A program made the position numbers and the translations under genes. DNA of 64,000 bases from Bradyrhizobium sp. ISRA430. GTDB lineage: Bacteria; Pseudomonadota; Alphaproteobacteria; Rhizobiales; Xanthobacteraceae. The notes under the pieces are model-generated. The model was given only the letters and a program-made list of their open reading frames with translations, did no database searches and was not told the origin of the DNA. Shown piece by piece: positions 56,516 through 63,854 of the stretch (position 1 is its first letter; each line of letters opens with the position of its first letter). The stretch lies in assembly GCF_029909975.1 (NCBI RefSeq), contig NZ_CP094516.1, positions 4,464,001 to 4,528,000 on the forward strand, in the 5' to 3' direction.

Positions 56516-56604
56516 AAGAGAATCTGGATCATCGGAGCCAGCTTCATGCTGGCGCAGATGAGCATCCCCCACAGGGCAAAGTTGATTTGTAGCGCCGCCG
56601 CCAT
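56512..56604 (-). CDS. 30-residue membrane micropeptide
   Basis: A 30-codon frame starting at ATG 56604 behind an AGGGGA ribosome site at 8-base spacing. The product is almost entirely hydrophobic (MAAALQINFALWGMLICASM at its start, then PMIQILF), a single membrane helix. Its stop codon shares bases with the stop of the convergent small membrane protein. Coding evidence is the ribosome site and composition only. Function unknown. Confidence 0.4.
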   Translation of the reverse strand: MAAALQINFALWGMLICASMKLAPMIQILF

Positions 56605-57113
56605 CGGTCGCTCCCCTCTTAAGTGACGTCCACCCCAGTTTGTGATTCTTTGAGACGAAGCTATCGATTTTGACGGGCAGTTTACAGCCCAATATTGCGC
56701 CAATTGTTGTGCGATGCAGTCCACCTCATTCCGCGATGCGCGCTCACGCAGAATGAGGCGAAAGCAAGAGTCACATTCGGCATGACCGATATATCTTTAT
56801 CCTGCTCGGCCTTCGTGCCGCGCTCGCCGGATGCGCGACCGCGCCGACCTCGGTGCGTCGCCCAATCGCGCGGGACGGACTCGGCCAAGACCCGAACCGG
56901 ACCGCCGTCGCAAGGCATCGCCAGGCGCACCTGCAGAGAGCGACTCCAATCCGAATCTTGAAGGGCGCCGCAGGAGGACGTCACCGGATTGATCCGCTGA
57001 AGCAGCGCGCGGTCAACCTATCGCGGTGAGGGCTTGCTTGTGCGCTCTCTCGCGCCGTTGGCGCGAGAGAGCGTGCTTGTCAGCGCGTCATCGGCGCGCG
57101 CTCACATTTGGGC
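56605..57113. other. Spacer with a strong hairpin near its right end
   Basis: About 509 bases with no supportable gene; the frames present (56682-56984 minus, 56695-56961 plus) look non-coding. At 57043-57073 is a perfect hairpin next to the VOC gene. Confidence 0.4.
57043..57073 (-). terminator. Hairpin downstream of the SRPBCC-VOC operon
   Basis: Perfect 14-bp arms CGCTCTCTCGCGCC / GGCGCGAGAGAGCG with a GTT loop, 41 bases past the VOC stop codon on its downstream side. No T-tract follows, but its stability fits a terminator. Confidence 0.55.
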
Positions 57114-57524
57114 TTACATCCCTTCCGGGCAGTTCACCATCCAGGGGATGCCGAAGCGATCGACGCACATGCCAAAGCCCTTGGCCCAGAACGTCTTGCT
57201 GAAGGGCATGGTGATCGTGCCGCCGTCGGCGAGTGCATTGAACTTGCGCTCGGCCTCCGCGGGATCTGCCAGGGTCAGCGAGATCGAGAAGCCCTGCGGC
57301 TTCTGCGCATGCTCGGGCGGCGCGTCGGAGGCCATCAACACGCTGCCGTCGGGCAACGACATGCGCGCGTGCATGATGGTCTTCTCGCGGCCGGGCGCCG
57401 CGGGCATGTCCGCCGGCGCCTCGGAGGCGCGCATCATCGCCTCGATCTTTCCGCCGAGCGCCTTGACGTAAAAGTTGAACGCCGCTTCGCAGGTGTCCTG
57501 ATAGAACAGATAGGGATTGAGCAT
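57114..57524 (-). CDS. VOC-family protein (PhnB/glyoxalase-like)
   Basis: A 136-residue VOC fold protein. MLNPYLFYQDTCEAAFNFYVKALGG is a typical beta-alpha-beta start. The central MHARMSLPDGSVLMASDAPP and the C-terminal GTITMPFSKTFWAKGFGMCVDRFGIPWMVNCPEG match the PhnB/3-demethylubiquinone-methyltransferase-like group. It may bind metal and a small ligand; the ligands are not certain. It lies 25 bases after the SRPBCC gene and shares its ECF-type promoter. Confidence 0.85.
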   Translation of the reverse strand: MLNPYLFYQDTCEAAFNFYVKALGGKIEAMMRASEAPADMPAAPGREKTIMHARMSLPDGSVLMASDAPPEHAQKPQGFSISLTLADPAEAERKFNALADGGTITMPFSKTFWAKGFGMCVDRFGIPWMVNCPEGM

Positions 57525-57549
57525 CGTTTCTCTCCTTGGCAGTGAAGCG

Positions 57550-58086
57550 TTACTTCTCGGTGAGCTTCTTCAGGCTGGCGAGGCCGGTCTCGAAATCCTT
57601 GCCGATCATGCGGTCCATGTTGATGAAGACCTGCATCAACTTGGACAGGAACGGTGCCGGACCATACATTGCCCATGTGACCAGTGTGACATCACCTTGC
57701 GGCACAAAGGTGAACTCCGCGGTGTTGTGACCTTCGAACGGCCGCTCGAAATCGAGCTTGATCCGAAGCTTTGACGGCGCGTTCGCCTCGAGGATTTCCA
57801 TATGGCCGGCGCCGACATTGTTGTTGCCGTCCCAGGCATAGGTCGCGCCCTTACCTTCCGCAGTTCCGCCGAAGCTGCGCTTCATCGCGGGATCGCGGCC
57901 TTCATAGGGCGACCAGCCGGTCCAGCGATGAAAATCGGCAACCAGCGGATAGATCGCCTCGGCCGGCGCCTTCACGGCGAGCGAGCGCTCGACACGGAAC
58001 ATGTCGGGCTTGGTGAGCGCGAGGACGAGGACGGCGGCCAGGCCGACCGCGATCACGACCGCGAAAATGGCAACAGCTTTCAGCAT
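57550..58086 (-). CDS. SRPBCC-domain protein with membrane anchor
   Basis: A 178-residue protein: an N-terminal membrane helix (about 3-23) then an SRPBCC (START-like) ligand-binding domain from about 27, with AEAIYPLVADFHRWTGWSPYEGRDPAMKRSFGG and the final helix MIGKDFETGLASLKKL. Such domains hold hydrophobic ligands; members near ECF41/42 sigma factors are common. The ATG at 58086 begins the helix. It is first in a two-gene operon with the VOC gene and is preceded by the ECF-type promoter at 58114-58140. Confidence 0.85.
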   Translation of the reverse strand: MLKAVAIFAVVIAVGLAAVLVLALTKPDMFRVERSLAVKAPAEAIYPLVADFHRWTGWSPYEGRDPAMKRSFGGTAEGKGATYAWDGNNNVGAGHMEILEANAPSKLRIKLDFERPFEGHNTAEFTFVPQGDVTLVTWAMYGPAPFLSKLMQVFINMDRMIGKDFETGLASLKKLTEK

Positions 58087-58113
58087 GAATGACTCCCTTG
58101 GGTATGGGCTAAG

Positions 58114-58140
58114 GACGAATGACGCTGCGCGAGATCGACA
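58114..58140 (-). promoter_or_regulatory. ECF42-type promoter of the SRPBCC-VOC operon
   Basis: On the minus strand, TGTCGA, 17 bases, then CGTC, ending 28 bases before the SRPBCC start codon. The -35 box is the exact TGTCGA reported for ECF42 promoters. Confidence 0.75.
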
Positions 58141-58176
58141 CGATGGACGGATCTTTTTTTGCGCTGCCCGCCCCAC

Positions 58177-58262
58177 GTCATGGCCGGGCTAGTCCCGGCC
58201 ATCCACGTTCTTGGCGCGGATGGAAAAGGCGTGGATGCCCGGGACAAGCCCGGGCATGACGG
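58177..58262. repeat. Double-palindrome intergenic repeat
   Basis: Two hairpins, ATGGCCGGG / CCCGGCCAT (58180-58202) and ATGCCCGGG / CCCGGGCAT (58235-58257), with outer CCACG / CGTGG pairing. It lies between the sigma-factor stop and the promoter of the SRPBCC operon. This composite is a typical repeated element of Bradyrhizobium intergenic DNA. Confidence 0.65.
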
Positions 58263-58278
58263 GCGGACGGGATCCGCT

Positions 58279-59580
58279 CTAATTCGCCTTCGCGCCTTGC
58301 TTGGAACTCCCACTGGTCCCCGTCGGCTGGCTGTCCCTGATCAGGCGATCGAGATGCATGCGGATGTGGGCGGCTTCCGCCGAGGTGTTGGCGAGCGCAA
58401 TGGCGCGGTCGAAGGCGACGCGGGCCTCATCGTTGCGGCCGAGCTGCATCAGGAAGGCGCCGCGCACGCCGTAGAAATGGAAATAGTTGGCGAGCTTCGG
58501 CGCCAGCGGCTCGATCATGTCGAGCGCAGCCTGCGGCCCGCGCACCTTCGAGACCGCAACTGCGCGATTGAGCGTCACCACCGGCGAGGGCTGCACCAGT
58601 TCGAGCGCGCCATAGAGCAGGTCGATCTGCACCCAGTCGGTCTCCTCCGGAGTCGAAGCTCGCGCATGCAGCGCAGCGATCGCCGCCTGGATCTGGTAGG
58701 GGCCGCTGCGGCGGTGGCGCATCGCCTTGTCGATCAGCGCCAGCCCTTCCGCGATCATGGTGCCGTTCCACAGCGAGCGGTCCTGGTCTTCCAGCAGGAT
58801 CAGCGAACCGTCTTCGGCAAAGCGCGCGGCACTGCGTGCATGCTGCAACAAGATCAGCGCCGTGAGCCCCATGATCTCCGGCTCGCTCTGGAATAGTCGC
58901 AGCAAGAGCCGCGCCAGCCGGATCGCTTCCTCGCACAGCGGCTTCCTGATCTCGGCGGTATCGCCGCTCGCCGAATAGCCTTCGTTGAAGATCAGGTAGA
59001 TCATCGCCGCGACGCCGGCGAGCCGTTCCGAGCGCTCGACCGCGCCGGGCGCCTCGAACGGCACGCCGGCCTCTGCGACCTTGGCCTTGGCGCGCGTGAT
59101 GCGCTGCTCCATCGCCGTTTCCGAGACCAGGAAAGCGCGCGCGATCTGCTTCACGGTGAGGCCGGAGACGATGCGCAAGGCCAGCGCGATCTGCTGCGTC
59201 GCCGGTAGCTGCGGATGGCAGCAGATGAACATCAGCCGCAGGATGTCGTCGCGGTAGTGCGAGCCGTCGAGCCGCTCGGCGAGCTCGCCTTCGGCATCGT
59301 CGAGATCGGAGATCGCCTGGTCGTCCTCCGGCAGCGGCTCCTGCTTGCGGGTACGCCGCACCTCGTCGATGGCGACGTTGCGGCCGACCATGATCAGCCA
59401 GGCGGCGGGATCGCGCGGCGGTCCGTTCTGCGGCCAGGTTTTCAGCGCACGCAGGCAGGCGTTCTGGAACGCCTCCTCGGCGGTGTCGAGATCGCGGAAA
59501 TAGCGGAGCAGCGCGCCCACCGCCTGCGGTCGCGCCGAGGTCAGCGCGGTCTCGATCCAGGCGGCATCGGTCTCGCTCAC
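58279..59580 (-). CDS. ECF sigma factor, ECF42 group
   Basis: A 433-residue extracytoplasmic-function sigma factor. Region 2 (about 20-85) includes LDTAEEAFQNACLRALKTWP and RDPAAWLIMVGRNVAIDEVRR; region 4 (about 115-165) has QQIALALRIVSGLTVKQIARAFLVSETAMEQRI. It then has a long C-terminal extension (about 180-415) of TPR-like helices, including IYLIFNEGYSASGDTAEIRKPLCEEAIRLARLLL, the hallmark of the ECF42 group. That group is known to occur with DGPF proteins and to use the extension for control rather than an anti-sigma factor. It overlaps the upstream DGPF gene by four bases. Confidence 0.92.
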   Translation of the reverse strand: MSETDAAWIETALTSARPQAVGALLRYFRDLDTAEEAFQNACLRALKTWPQNGPPRDPAAWLIMVGRNVAIDEVRRTRKQEPLPEDDQAISDLDDAEGELAERLDGSHYRDDILRLMFICCHPQLPATQQIALALRIVSGLTVKQIARAFLVSETAMEQRITRAKAKVAEAGVPFEAPGAVERSERLAGVAAMIYLIFNEGYSASGDTAEIRKPLCEEAIRLARLLLRLFQSEPEIMGLTALILLQHARSAARFAEDGSLILLEDQDRSLWNGTMIAEGLALIDKAMRHRRSGPYQIQAAIAALHARASTPEETDWVQIDLLYGALELVQPSPVVTLNRAVAVSKVRGPQAALDMIEPLAPKLANYFHFYGVRGAFLMQLGRNDEARVAFDRAIALANTSAEAAHIRMHLDRLIRDSQPTGTSGSSKQGAKAN

Positions 59581-59945
59581 GTCAGATTCCCTCCGGGCCT
59601 GAACACGCCCACGGGGCGCACCTCATAGGCGCCGCCGGGATTGGCCGCGCCAAGCTCGCGCGCGACGTCGAGCGCGTCGTCGAGATTCTTGCAGTCCACG
59701 ATGTAGAAACCGAGCAACTGCTCCTTGGTTTCGGCATAGGGACCGTCGAGCACCAGCGGCGGATCTTCCTTGCGCAGCGTCGCGGCCGCAGTCGTCGGCA
59801 GCAGTCGGGCCACCGGCCCGAGCCGGCCCTGTTTGGTGAGCTTCTCCTGCACCACGGCGAGCTTTTTCATCACGGCCTCGTCCTGGTCCTTGCTCCAGGA
59901 ACCGACGAAGTCCTCATCGTGATAGCAAAGGATGGCATAGAGCAT
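59577..59945 (-). CDS. YciI/DGPF protein linked to the ECF42 sigma factor
   Basis: A 122-residue YciI/DGPF protein. MLYAILCYHDEDFVGSWSKDQD opens the domain, DPPLVLDGPYAETKEQLLGFYIVDCKNLDDALDVARELG carries the DGPY/DGPF motif, and EVRPVGVF ends it. Its biochemical role is unknown; genomic linkage of DGPF proteins to ECF42 is well established. Its stop overlaps the sigma factor start (ATGA), and an ECF42-type promoter lies 30 bases upstream, so the operon appears autoregulated. Confidence 0.9.
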   Translation of the reverse strand: MLYAILCYHDEDFVGSWSKDQDEAVMKKLAVVQEKLTKQGRLGPVARLLPTTAAATLRKEDPPLVLDGPYAETKEQLLGFYIVDCKNLDDALDVARELGAANPGGAYEVRPVGVFRPGGNLT

Positions 59946-59974
59946 GGTCGACACTTTCCTCGTCTTGTTCTGAA

Positions 59975-60001
59975 GACGAGCCAATATGCCCTGCCCCGAC
60001 A
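59975..60001 (-). promoter_or_regulatory. ECF42-type promoter of the DGPF-sigma operon
   Basis: On the minus strand, TGTCGG, 17 bases, then CGTC (CGTCTT extended), 30 bases upstream of the DGPF start codon. It has identical spacing to the elements at 54561-54587 and 58114-58140. Confidence 0.75.
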
Positions 60002-60086
60002 GCGATGCGGAAATAATTTGCGAGAAAAATCCGCTGGTTCGTGCCAAGGAAGGCCTTCAAAAGCGGAACCCGATGAGACACCTGGA

Positions 60087-61052
60087 ATGAGCAAAGGCAC
60101 ACTGGCCGTCCTGATCAACAGCAGGTCGCAGAACTGGCTGCCGGCGCGCTGGAAGACCCGGTTCGAGGCGGTCTGCGGCGGCCGCCGCGTCGCGCTGCTG
60201 CCCGACGCGGGGCTCGATCCGTCCGAGGTCCACTATGCCGCGGTGTGGAAGCCTGCACCGGGCGAGCTGGCCGCGTTTCCGAACCTGCGCGCAATCTTCA
60301 ATCTGGGTGCCGGCGTCGATGCGGTGATGGCCGATCGCAGCCTGCCCGACGTGCCGCTGGTCCGCGTCGCCGTGCCCGATTTGACCAATCGCATGACAGA
60401 ATATGCCGTGCTGCACGTGCTGATGCATCATCGCCAGGAGCTCTACTTGCGGCAATCACAGCGCGAGAAGCGCTGGGAGCCGAAATATCAGTGGCCGGCG
60501 AGCGCTATCACAGTCGGCATCATGGGATTGGGCACGCTGGGCGCGGATGCCGCCGTGGTGTTGCGGCGGCTCGGCTTTCGCGTCGCAGGCTGGAGCCGCA
60601 ATCCGCGGGCCGTCGAGGGGGTCGAGTGCTTCCACGGCACCGCGCAGATCGACGCATTCCTGCGCGCGACCGACATCCTCGTCTGCCTGTTGCCGCTGAC
60701 GCCGGAGACCCACGGCATCCTCAACCGCGACGTCTTTGCCAAGCTCAACCGCAACAGTCCGCTCGGAGCGCCCGTGCTGATCAATGCCGGCCGCGGCGGC
60801 CTGCAGAACGAGGCCGACATTCTGGCCTGCCTCGACGACGGCACGCTTGGCGCCGCCTCGCTCGACGTGTTCGTGCAGGAGCCGCTGCCGCAAGACAGCC
60901 GCTTCTGGACCCATCCGAAGCTGGTGCTGACCCCGCACAATGCGGCCGACACCGATGCGGAGGCGATCTCCGCCTACGTCGCCGAGCAGATCGCACGGTT
61001 CGAGGCCGGCGGCGTGCTGGAGAATGTGGTGGATCGCGGCCGGGGGTATTAG
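60087..61052 (+). CDS. ghrA: Glyoxylate/hydroxypyruvate reductase, GhrA type
   Basis: A 321-residue D-2-hydroxyacid dehydrogenase. IMGLGTLGADAAVVLRRLGF is the NAD(P) fold (G-x-G-x-x-G), and catalytic Arg lies in LINAGRGG, Glu in VFVQEPLP and His in TPHNAADTD. YQWPASAI ahead of the fold and the short N-domain fit the GhrA branch that reduces glyoxylate and hydroxypyruvate. The ATG at 60087 begins the conserved sequence. It is divergent from the DGPF-sigma operon. Confidence 0.88.
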   Translation: MSKGTLAVLINSRSQNWLPARWKTRFEAVCGGRRVALLPDAGLDPSEVHYAAVWKPAPGELAAFPNLRAIFNLGAGVDAVMADRSLPDVPLVRVAVPDLTNRMTEYAVLHVLMHHRQELYLRQSQREKRWEPKYQWPASAITVGIMGLGTLGADAAVVLRRLGFRVAGWSRNPRAVEGVECFHGTAQIDAFLRATDILVCLLPLTPETHGILNRDVFAKLNRNSPLGAPVLINAGRGGLQNEADILACLDDGTLGAASLDVFVQEPLPQDSRFWTHPKLVLTPHNAADTDAEAISAYVAEQIARFEAGGVLENVVDRGRGY

Positions 61053-61092
61053 GGCCTGGCTGAAAGAAAACCGATCGCGCCGCATAGTCGGG

Positions 61093-61120
61093 CGTCGTCC
61101 CGGCGCAGGCCGGGATGACG
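61093..61120. terminator. Inverted repeat between GhrA-type and TetR genes
   Basis: Arms CGTCGTCCCGGC / GCCGGGATGACG with one mismatch around GCAG, between the convergent stops of the two genes. It belongs to the recurrent intergenic repeat class and may act as a shared terminator. Confidence 0.55.
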
Positions 61121-61122
61121 GC

Positions 61123-61776
61123 TCAAGTTTTGGCGCCAGCCCCCACCATCACGTCGATCGCGCCCGCCACGATCGCTTCCAGCTCCTTGCGCGGCACGCG
61201 GGCGCGGGAGCGGATGGCGATCGAGTGGACGGTGGCGGAGGCGAGCTGCGCCAGCGCGGCCGGATCCGCCGTCTCGGGCAACTCGCCCTTCTCCTTCGCC
61301 CTCCGGAAACAATTGGCAAAGGCCTTGTCGAGCTCGGTGAGCCCGTCGAGCACCATGGCGCGAATCTCGGGATCGCCGACGGCTTCCGAGGCTGCGGTCA
61401 CCACGGTGAAGCAGCCGCGCGGGCCGGTGTCGCCGGAAAGATAGATGTTCAGTGCCGAGGCGAAGATGCGCTCCAGCCGCTGGCGCAGCGGCATCTCCTC
61501 GCGAAAGATCGCCACCATCGAAGCGCGCGCGTCCTCGCGGTAGCGCTGATAGCTCTTGATGTAGAGCTCGCGCTTGTCGCCGAAGGCACCATAGAGACTC
61601 GGCCGGTTCATCCCGGTCGCTTGGCTGAGATCGTCGAGTGAGGTCGCCGCAAAGCCCTGCTTGCGGAACAGGTCGAGCGCCTTCCCGAGCGCCACGTCGG
61701 GCTCATAGGCGCGCGGCCGGCCGCGGCGCTTGGGCTGTCCGGGTGCCGCCATCGGCTCTTTCGATTTTTGTACCAT
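61123..61776 (-). CDS. TetR-family regulator divergent from a GST gene
   Basis: A 217-residue TetR protein. The HTH is in VALGKALDLFRKQGFAATSLDDLSQATGMNRPSLYGAFGDKRELY (about 27-72). The C-domain has GCFTVVTAASEAVGDPEIRAM, typical of the AcrR/NemR-like subgroup that senses electrophiles or toxic organics. Pairing with a glutathione S-transferase fits such a role. The N-terminal basic tail (QPKRRGRPRAYE) precedes the HTH. The start codon lies within an inverted repeat that probably serves as the operator. Confidence 0.88.
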   Translation of the reverse strand: MVQKSKEPMAAPGQPKRRGRPRAYEPDVALGKALDLFRKQGFAATSLDDLSQATGMNRPSLYGAFGDKRELYIKSYQRYREDARASMVAIFREEMPLRQRLERIFASALNIYLSGDTGPRGCFTVVTAASEAVGDPEIRAMVLDGLTELDKAFANCFRRAKEKGELPETADPAALAQLASATVHSIAIRSRARVPRKELEAIVAGAIDVMVGAGAKT

Positions 61777-61829
61777 TTCGCAAAATAATCCTTGACCCGA
61801 CTTATATTATGCAAGACAGTACAAAAATC
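61763..61829. promoter_or_regulatory. Divergent operator-promoter region between TetR and GST genes
   Basis: A perfect 11-bp inverted repeat, GATTTTTGTAC (61763-61773) and GTACAAAAATC (61819-61829), 45 bases apart; the left arm covers codons 2-5 of the TetR gene. Between them are TTGCAT and GATTAT spaced 18 bases on the minus strand (a -35/-10 pair for TetR). The dyad is a likely pair of repressor half-sites. Confidence 0.5.
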
Positions 61830-61880
61830 AATCTGGCCAGGTTGAGCGACATCCCAAGGAATTGCCCAAGGAGGCTACAG

Positions 61881-62525
61881 ATGGACCTTTATTTCTCGCC
61901 CCTCGCCTGTTCGATGGCGACCCGCGTCGCGCTGTATGAAGCCGGCGCCGAGGCGAACTATCTCGAAGTCGATCCGCCGACCAAGAAGGTGCTGAACGAC
62001 GACTCCGACTTTCGCGCCGTGAATCCGATCGGCCTCGTTCCCACGCTGCGCACCGACGAGGGCGTGGTGCTGACCGAGAACGCGGCGATCCTGCAATATG
62101 TCGCCGACCGCTTTCCGCAATCCGGCATCGGCACGGGACCCGGCATCGATCGCACGCGGCTGCATCAATGGCTCTGTTTCATCGGCACCGAGCTGCACAA
62201 GGGCCTGTTCGTGCCCGTGCTCGACCGCAAGGCGCCGCAAGAGGCCAAGGCCTACGTGCTGGAGAAGAACCTGTCGCGGCTCGACTATCTCGACAATTAC
62301 CTGAAGGGCCGCGACTTCCTGCTCGATCATTTCAGCGTCGCCGACGCCTATCTCGTCACGGTCATCAACTGGACCATGGCGACACCACCGATCGAGCTCG
62401 CGAAATGGCCGAACGTGAAGGCCTATTACGAGCGCCTGCGCCAGCGTCCCTCGATCGCGAAGGCGATTGCGGAAGAGTTCGAGTTGTACAAGGCCGAGCA
62501 GGCGCGGAAGAAGGCGGCGGCTTAA
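61881..62525 (+). CDS. Glutathione S-transferase
   Basis: A 214-residue GST. The thioredoxin-like N-domain MDLYFSPLACSMATRVALYEAG carries the active-site Ser/Cys region, VDPPTKKVLNDDSDFRAVNPIGLVPTL is the glutathione-site loop, and LTENAAILQYVADRFP leads into the helical C-domain (about 85-205) with DHFSVADAYLVTVINW. A strong AAGGAGG site precedes the ATG. It would conjugate glutathione to electrophiles. Likely controlled by the divergent TetR protein. Confidence 0.92.
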   Translation: MDLYFSPLACSMATRVALYEAGAEANYLEVDPPTKKVLNDDSDFRAVNPIGLVPTLRTDEGVVLTENAAILQYVADRFPQSGIGTGPGIDRTRLHQWLCFIGTELHKGLFVPVLDRKAPQEAKAYVLEKNLSRLDYLDNYLKGRDFLLDHFSVADAYLVTVINWTMATPPIELAKWPNVKAYYERLRQRPSIAKAIAEEFELYKAEQARKKAAA

Positions 62526-62605
62526 GGCCAAAGCCAAATCTGATATTTCGCATATCAGCGACGTCGTGCCGGATCGGCCCGGACGGCGTCGTTCTCTTGA
62601 GCAAT

Positions 62606-63376
62606 TCAGCTCCTCGGCGCTTGCAGCACGATCCCATAGCGACCGTATATCCGATCGATCGCGCCTTCGTTCCGCAGCCGTTCCAGCGCTCCGTCGATGG
62701 CTTCGCGCAACGCATCATCCGGGCGGACCATGCCGACGGCGACATTCCAGTTGAGATCGGCCACGCTCTCGTCGCGATCGAGAATCCGCAGGGGCTTGTC
62801 CGGATGCATCAGATTGAAATAGCTCGCCGCTGTGGGGGTGACCGCGGCGGCATCGATCTCATGGTTCGACACGGCGTCGAGGCTGTCGCTCTCGAAGCCG
62901 AAGGTCGATGTGGGCACGCGCCGCTGACCGATGATCATGGCTGCGACAGATCCGACCTGCACTCCCACCTTGGTAGCCTCGTTGAGGCTCTTGAACGAGG
63001 TGAGCGTGCTGGATGACGGTACCGCAAGCGCGACGCCCGTCCGATAATAGGGCTTGGAGATCCTCAAGCGGGTTTCGCCTTGCGCTTCGCGATCGGCAAT
63101 GACGTCCAGAACAATGTCACAGCCGGCGCTACGCATTTGGTACTGCGTGATGGTCCAGTCGAGTCTCAGCGACACGCCGAGTTCGCGTGCCAGCGCCCGT
63201 CCCAACTCGACCTGAAAGCCGGGCGGATCGCCGGCCTTGCGCGCAAAGGGAAGCGAGTTGGGATGCGCGCATAGCCCGATCTCGCCGCTCGAGCGGATCG
63301 CGTCCAGGGTTCGCGCCTGCGCCGGTCCCGATAACCCGATGGCGGCACCGACGATGAGCGGGACAATTGCCTTCAT
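62606..63376 (-). CDS. XoxJ/MxaJ-like periplasmic binding protein
   Basis: A 256-residue periplasmic solute-binding protein of the quinoprotein-dehydrogenase-associated group (MxaJ/XoxJ). A signal peptide (about 1-21) is followed by LDAIRSSGEIGLCAHPNSLPFARKAGDPPGFQVELGRALARELG, then PYYRTGVALAVPSSS and the substrate-binding TKVGVQVGSVAAMIIGQ. The position after a c-type cytochrome and PQQ dehydrogenase supports the call. XoxJ-like proteins are thought to help mature or activate the dehydrogenase; the ligand is unknown. Confidence 0.85.
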   Translation of the reverse strand: MKAIVPLIVGAAIGLSGPAQARTLDAIRSSGEIGLCAHPNSLPFARKAGDPPGFQVELGRALARELGVSLRLDWTITQYQMRSAGCDIVLDVIADREAQGETRLRISKPYYRTGVALAVPSSSTLTSFKSLNEATKVGVQVGSVAAMIIGQRRVPTSTFGFESDSLDAVSNHEIDAAAVTPTAASYFNLMHPDKPLRILDRDESVADLNWNVAVGMVRPDDALREAIDGALERLRNEGAIDRIYGRYGIVLQAPRS

Positions 63377-63413
63377 TCCGCGTCCTCATTTGGATGGATC
63401 GGGTTTCGGCGGT

Positions 63414-63761
63414 TCAGCCCTCGCGCGGCTTGAGTTGCCGGATGTATGTGATGATCTGGTCGATCTGCGCGTCGCTGAAGGTTTCGCCGAATGCGGGCAT
63501 CGCACCTGGCTTACCGTTCTTGATGCGGCTGCGAAGATAATCATCGTCGTGGGAGTTATTCATGAGCTGCGGCCCCTTGCCGGCCGCGCGCCCCCCATCG
63601 GAATGACACCAGCCACAGGTGGTTGCAAACAACTGCCCGACGTCGAACGTCTCCTTGTCCGGCGCAGGAGTGGCGGACTGCGCATGGACCGGCACGGGAC
63701 ATGCCAGCAAGACGGCCAGTGCCGCCGGCAGTAACGTCATTGTCCCCAAATTCGATTTCAC
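63414..63761 (-). CDS. Periplasmic c-type cytochrome of the PQQ dehydrogenase cluster
   Basis: A 115-residue cytochrome c. A signal peptide (about 1-27) ends in VPVHAQ. One heme site CGWCH (about residues 49-53) and an axial Met region (PGAMPAFGETFSD) are present. As in xoxG/moxG-type genes, it likely accepts electrons from the PQQ dehydrogenase. It is short compared with XoxG and cytochrome cL, so another minor c-type family is possible. It lies between the dehydrogenase (right edge) and the XoxJ-like gene. Confidence 0.85.
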   Translation of the reverse strand: MKSNLGTMTLLPAALAVLLACPVPVHAQSATPAPDKETFDVGQLFATTCGWCHSDGGRAAGKGPQLMNNSHDDDYLRSRIKNGKPGAMPAFGETFSDAQIDQIITYIRQLKPREG

Positions 63762-63854
63762 GGGATACCGCTCCGTTTTCGCAAAGCCTCATCAGCCACT
63801 GAAATGCGTGGGGAGCGGGAGTGTCCCCGCTCCCCGACAGGTCATCCGAACGAC

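Noticed and set aside
56682..56984. Opposing 88- and 100-codon frames in the 56.6-57.1 kb spacer
   Set aside because: Both are Arg/Cys-rich, lack a ribosome site, and overlap each other.
59946..59952. TGTCGA directly before the DGPF start codon as a -35 box
   Set aside because: It lies within ten bases of the start codon, so a promoter using it would start inside the gene; the element at 59975-60001 is correctly placed.
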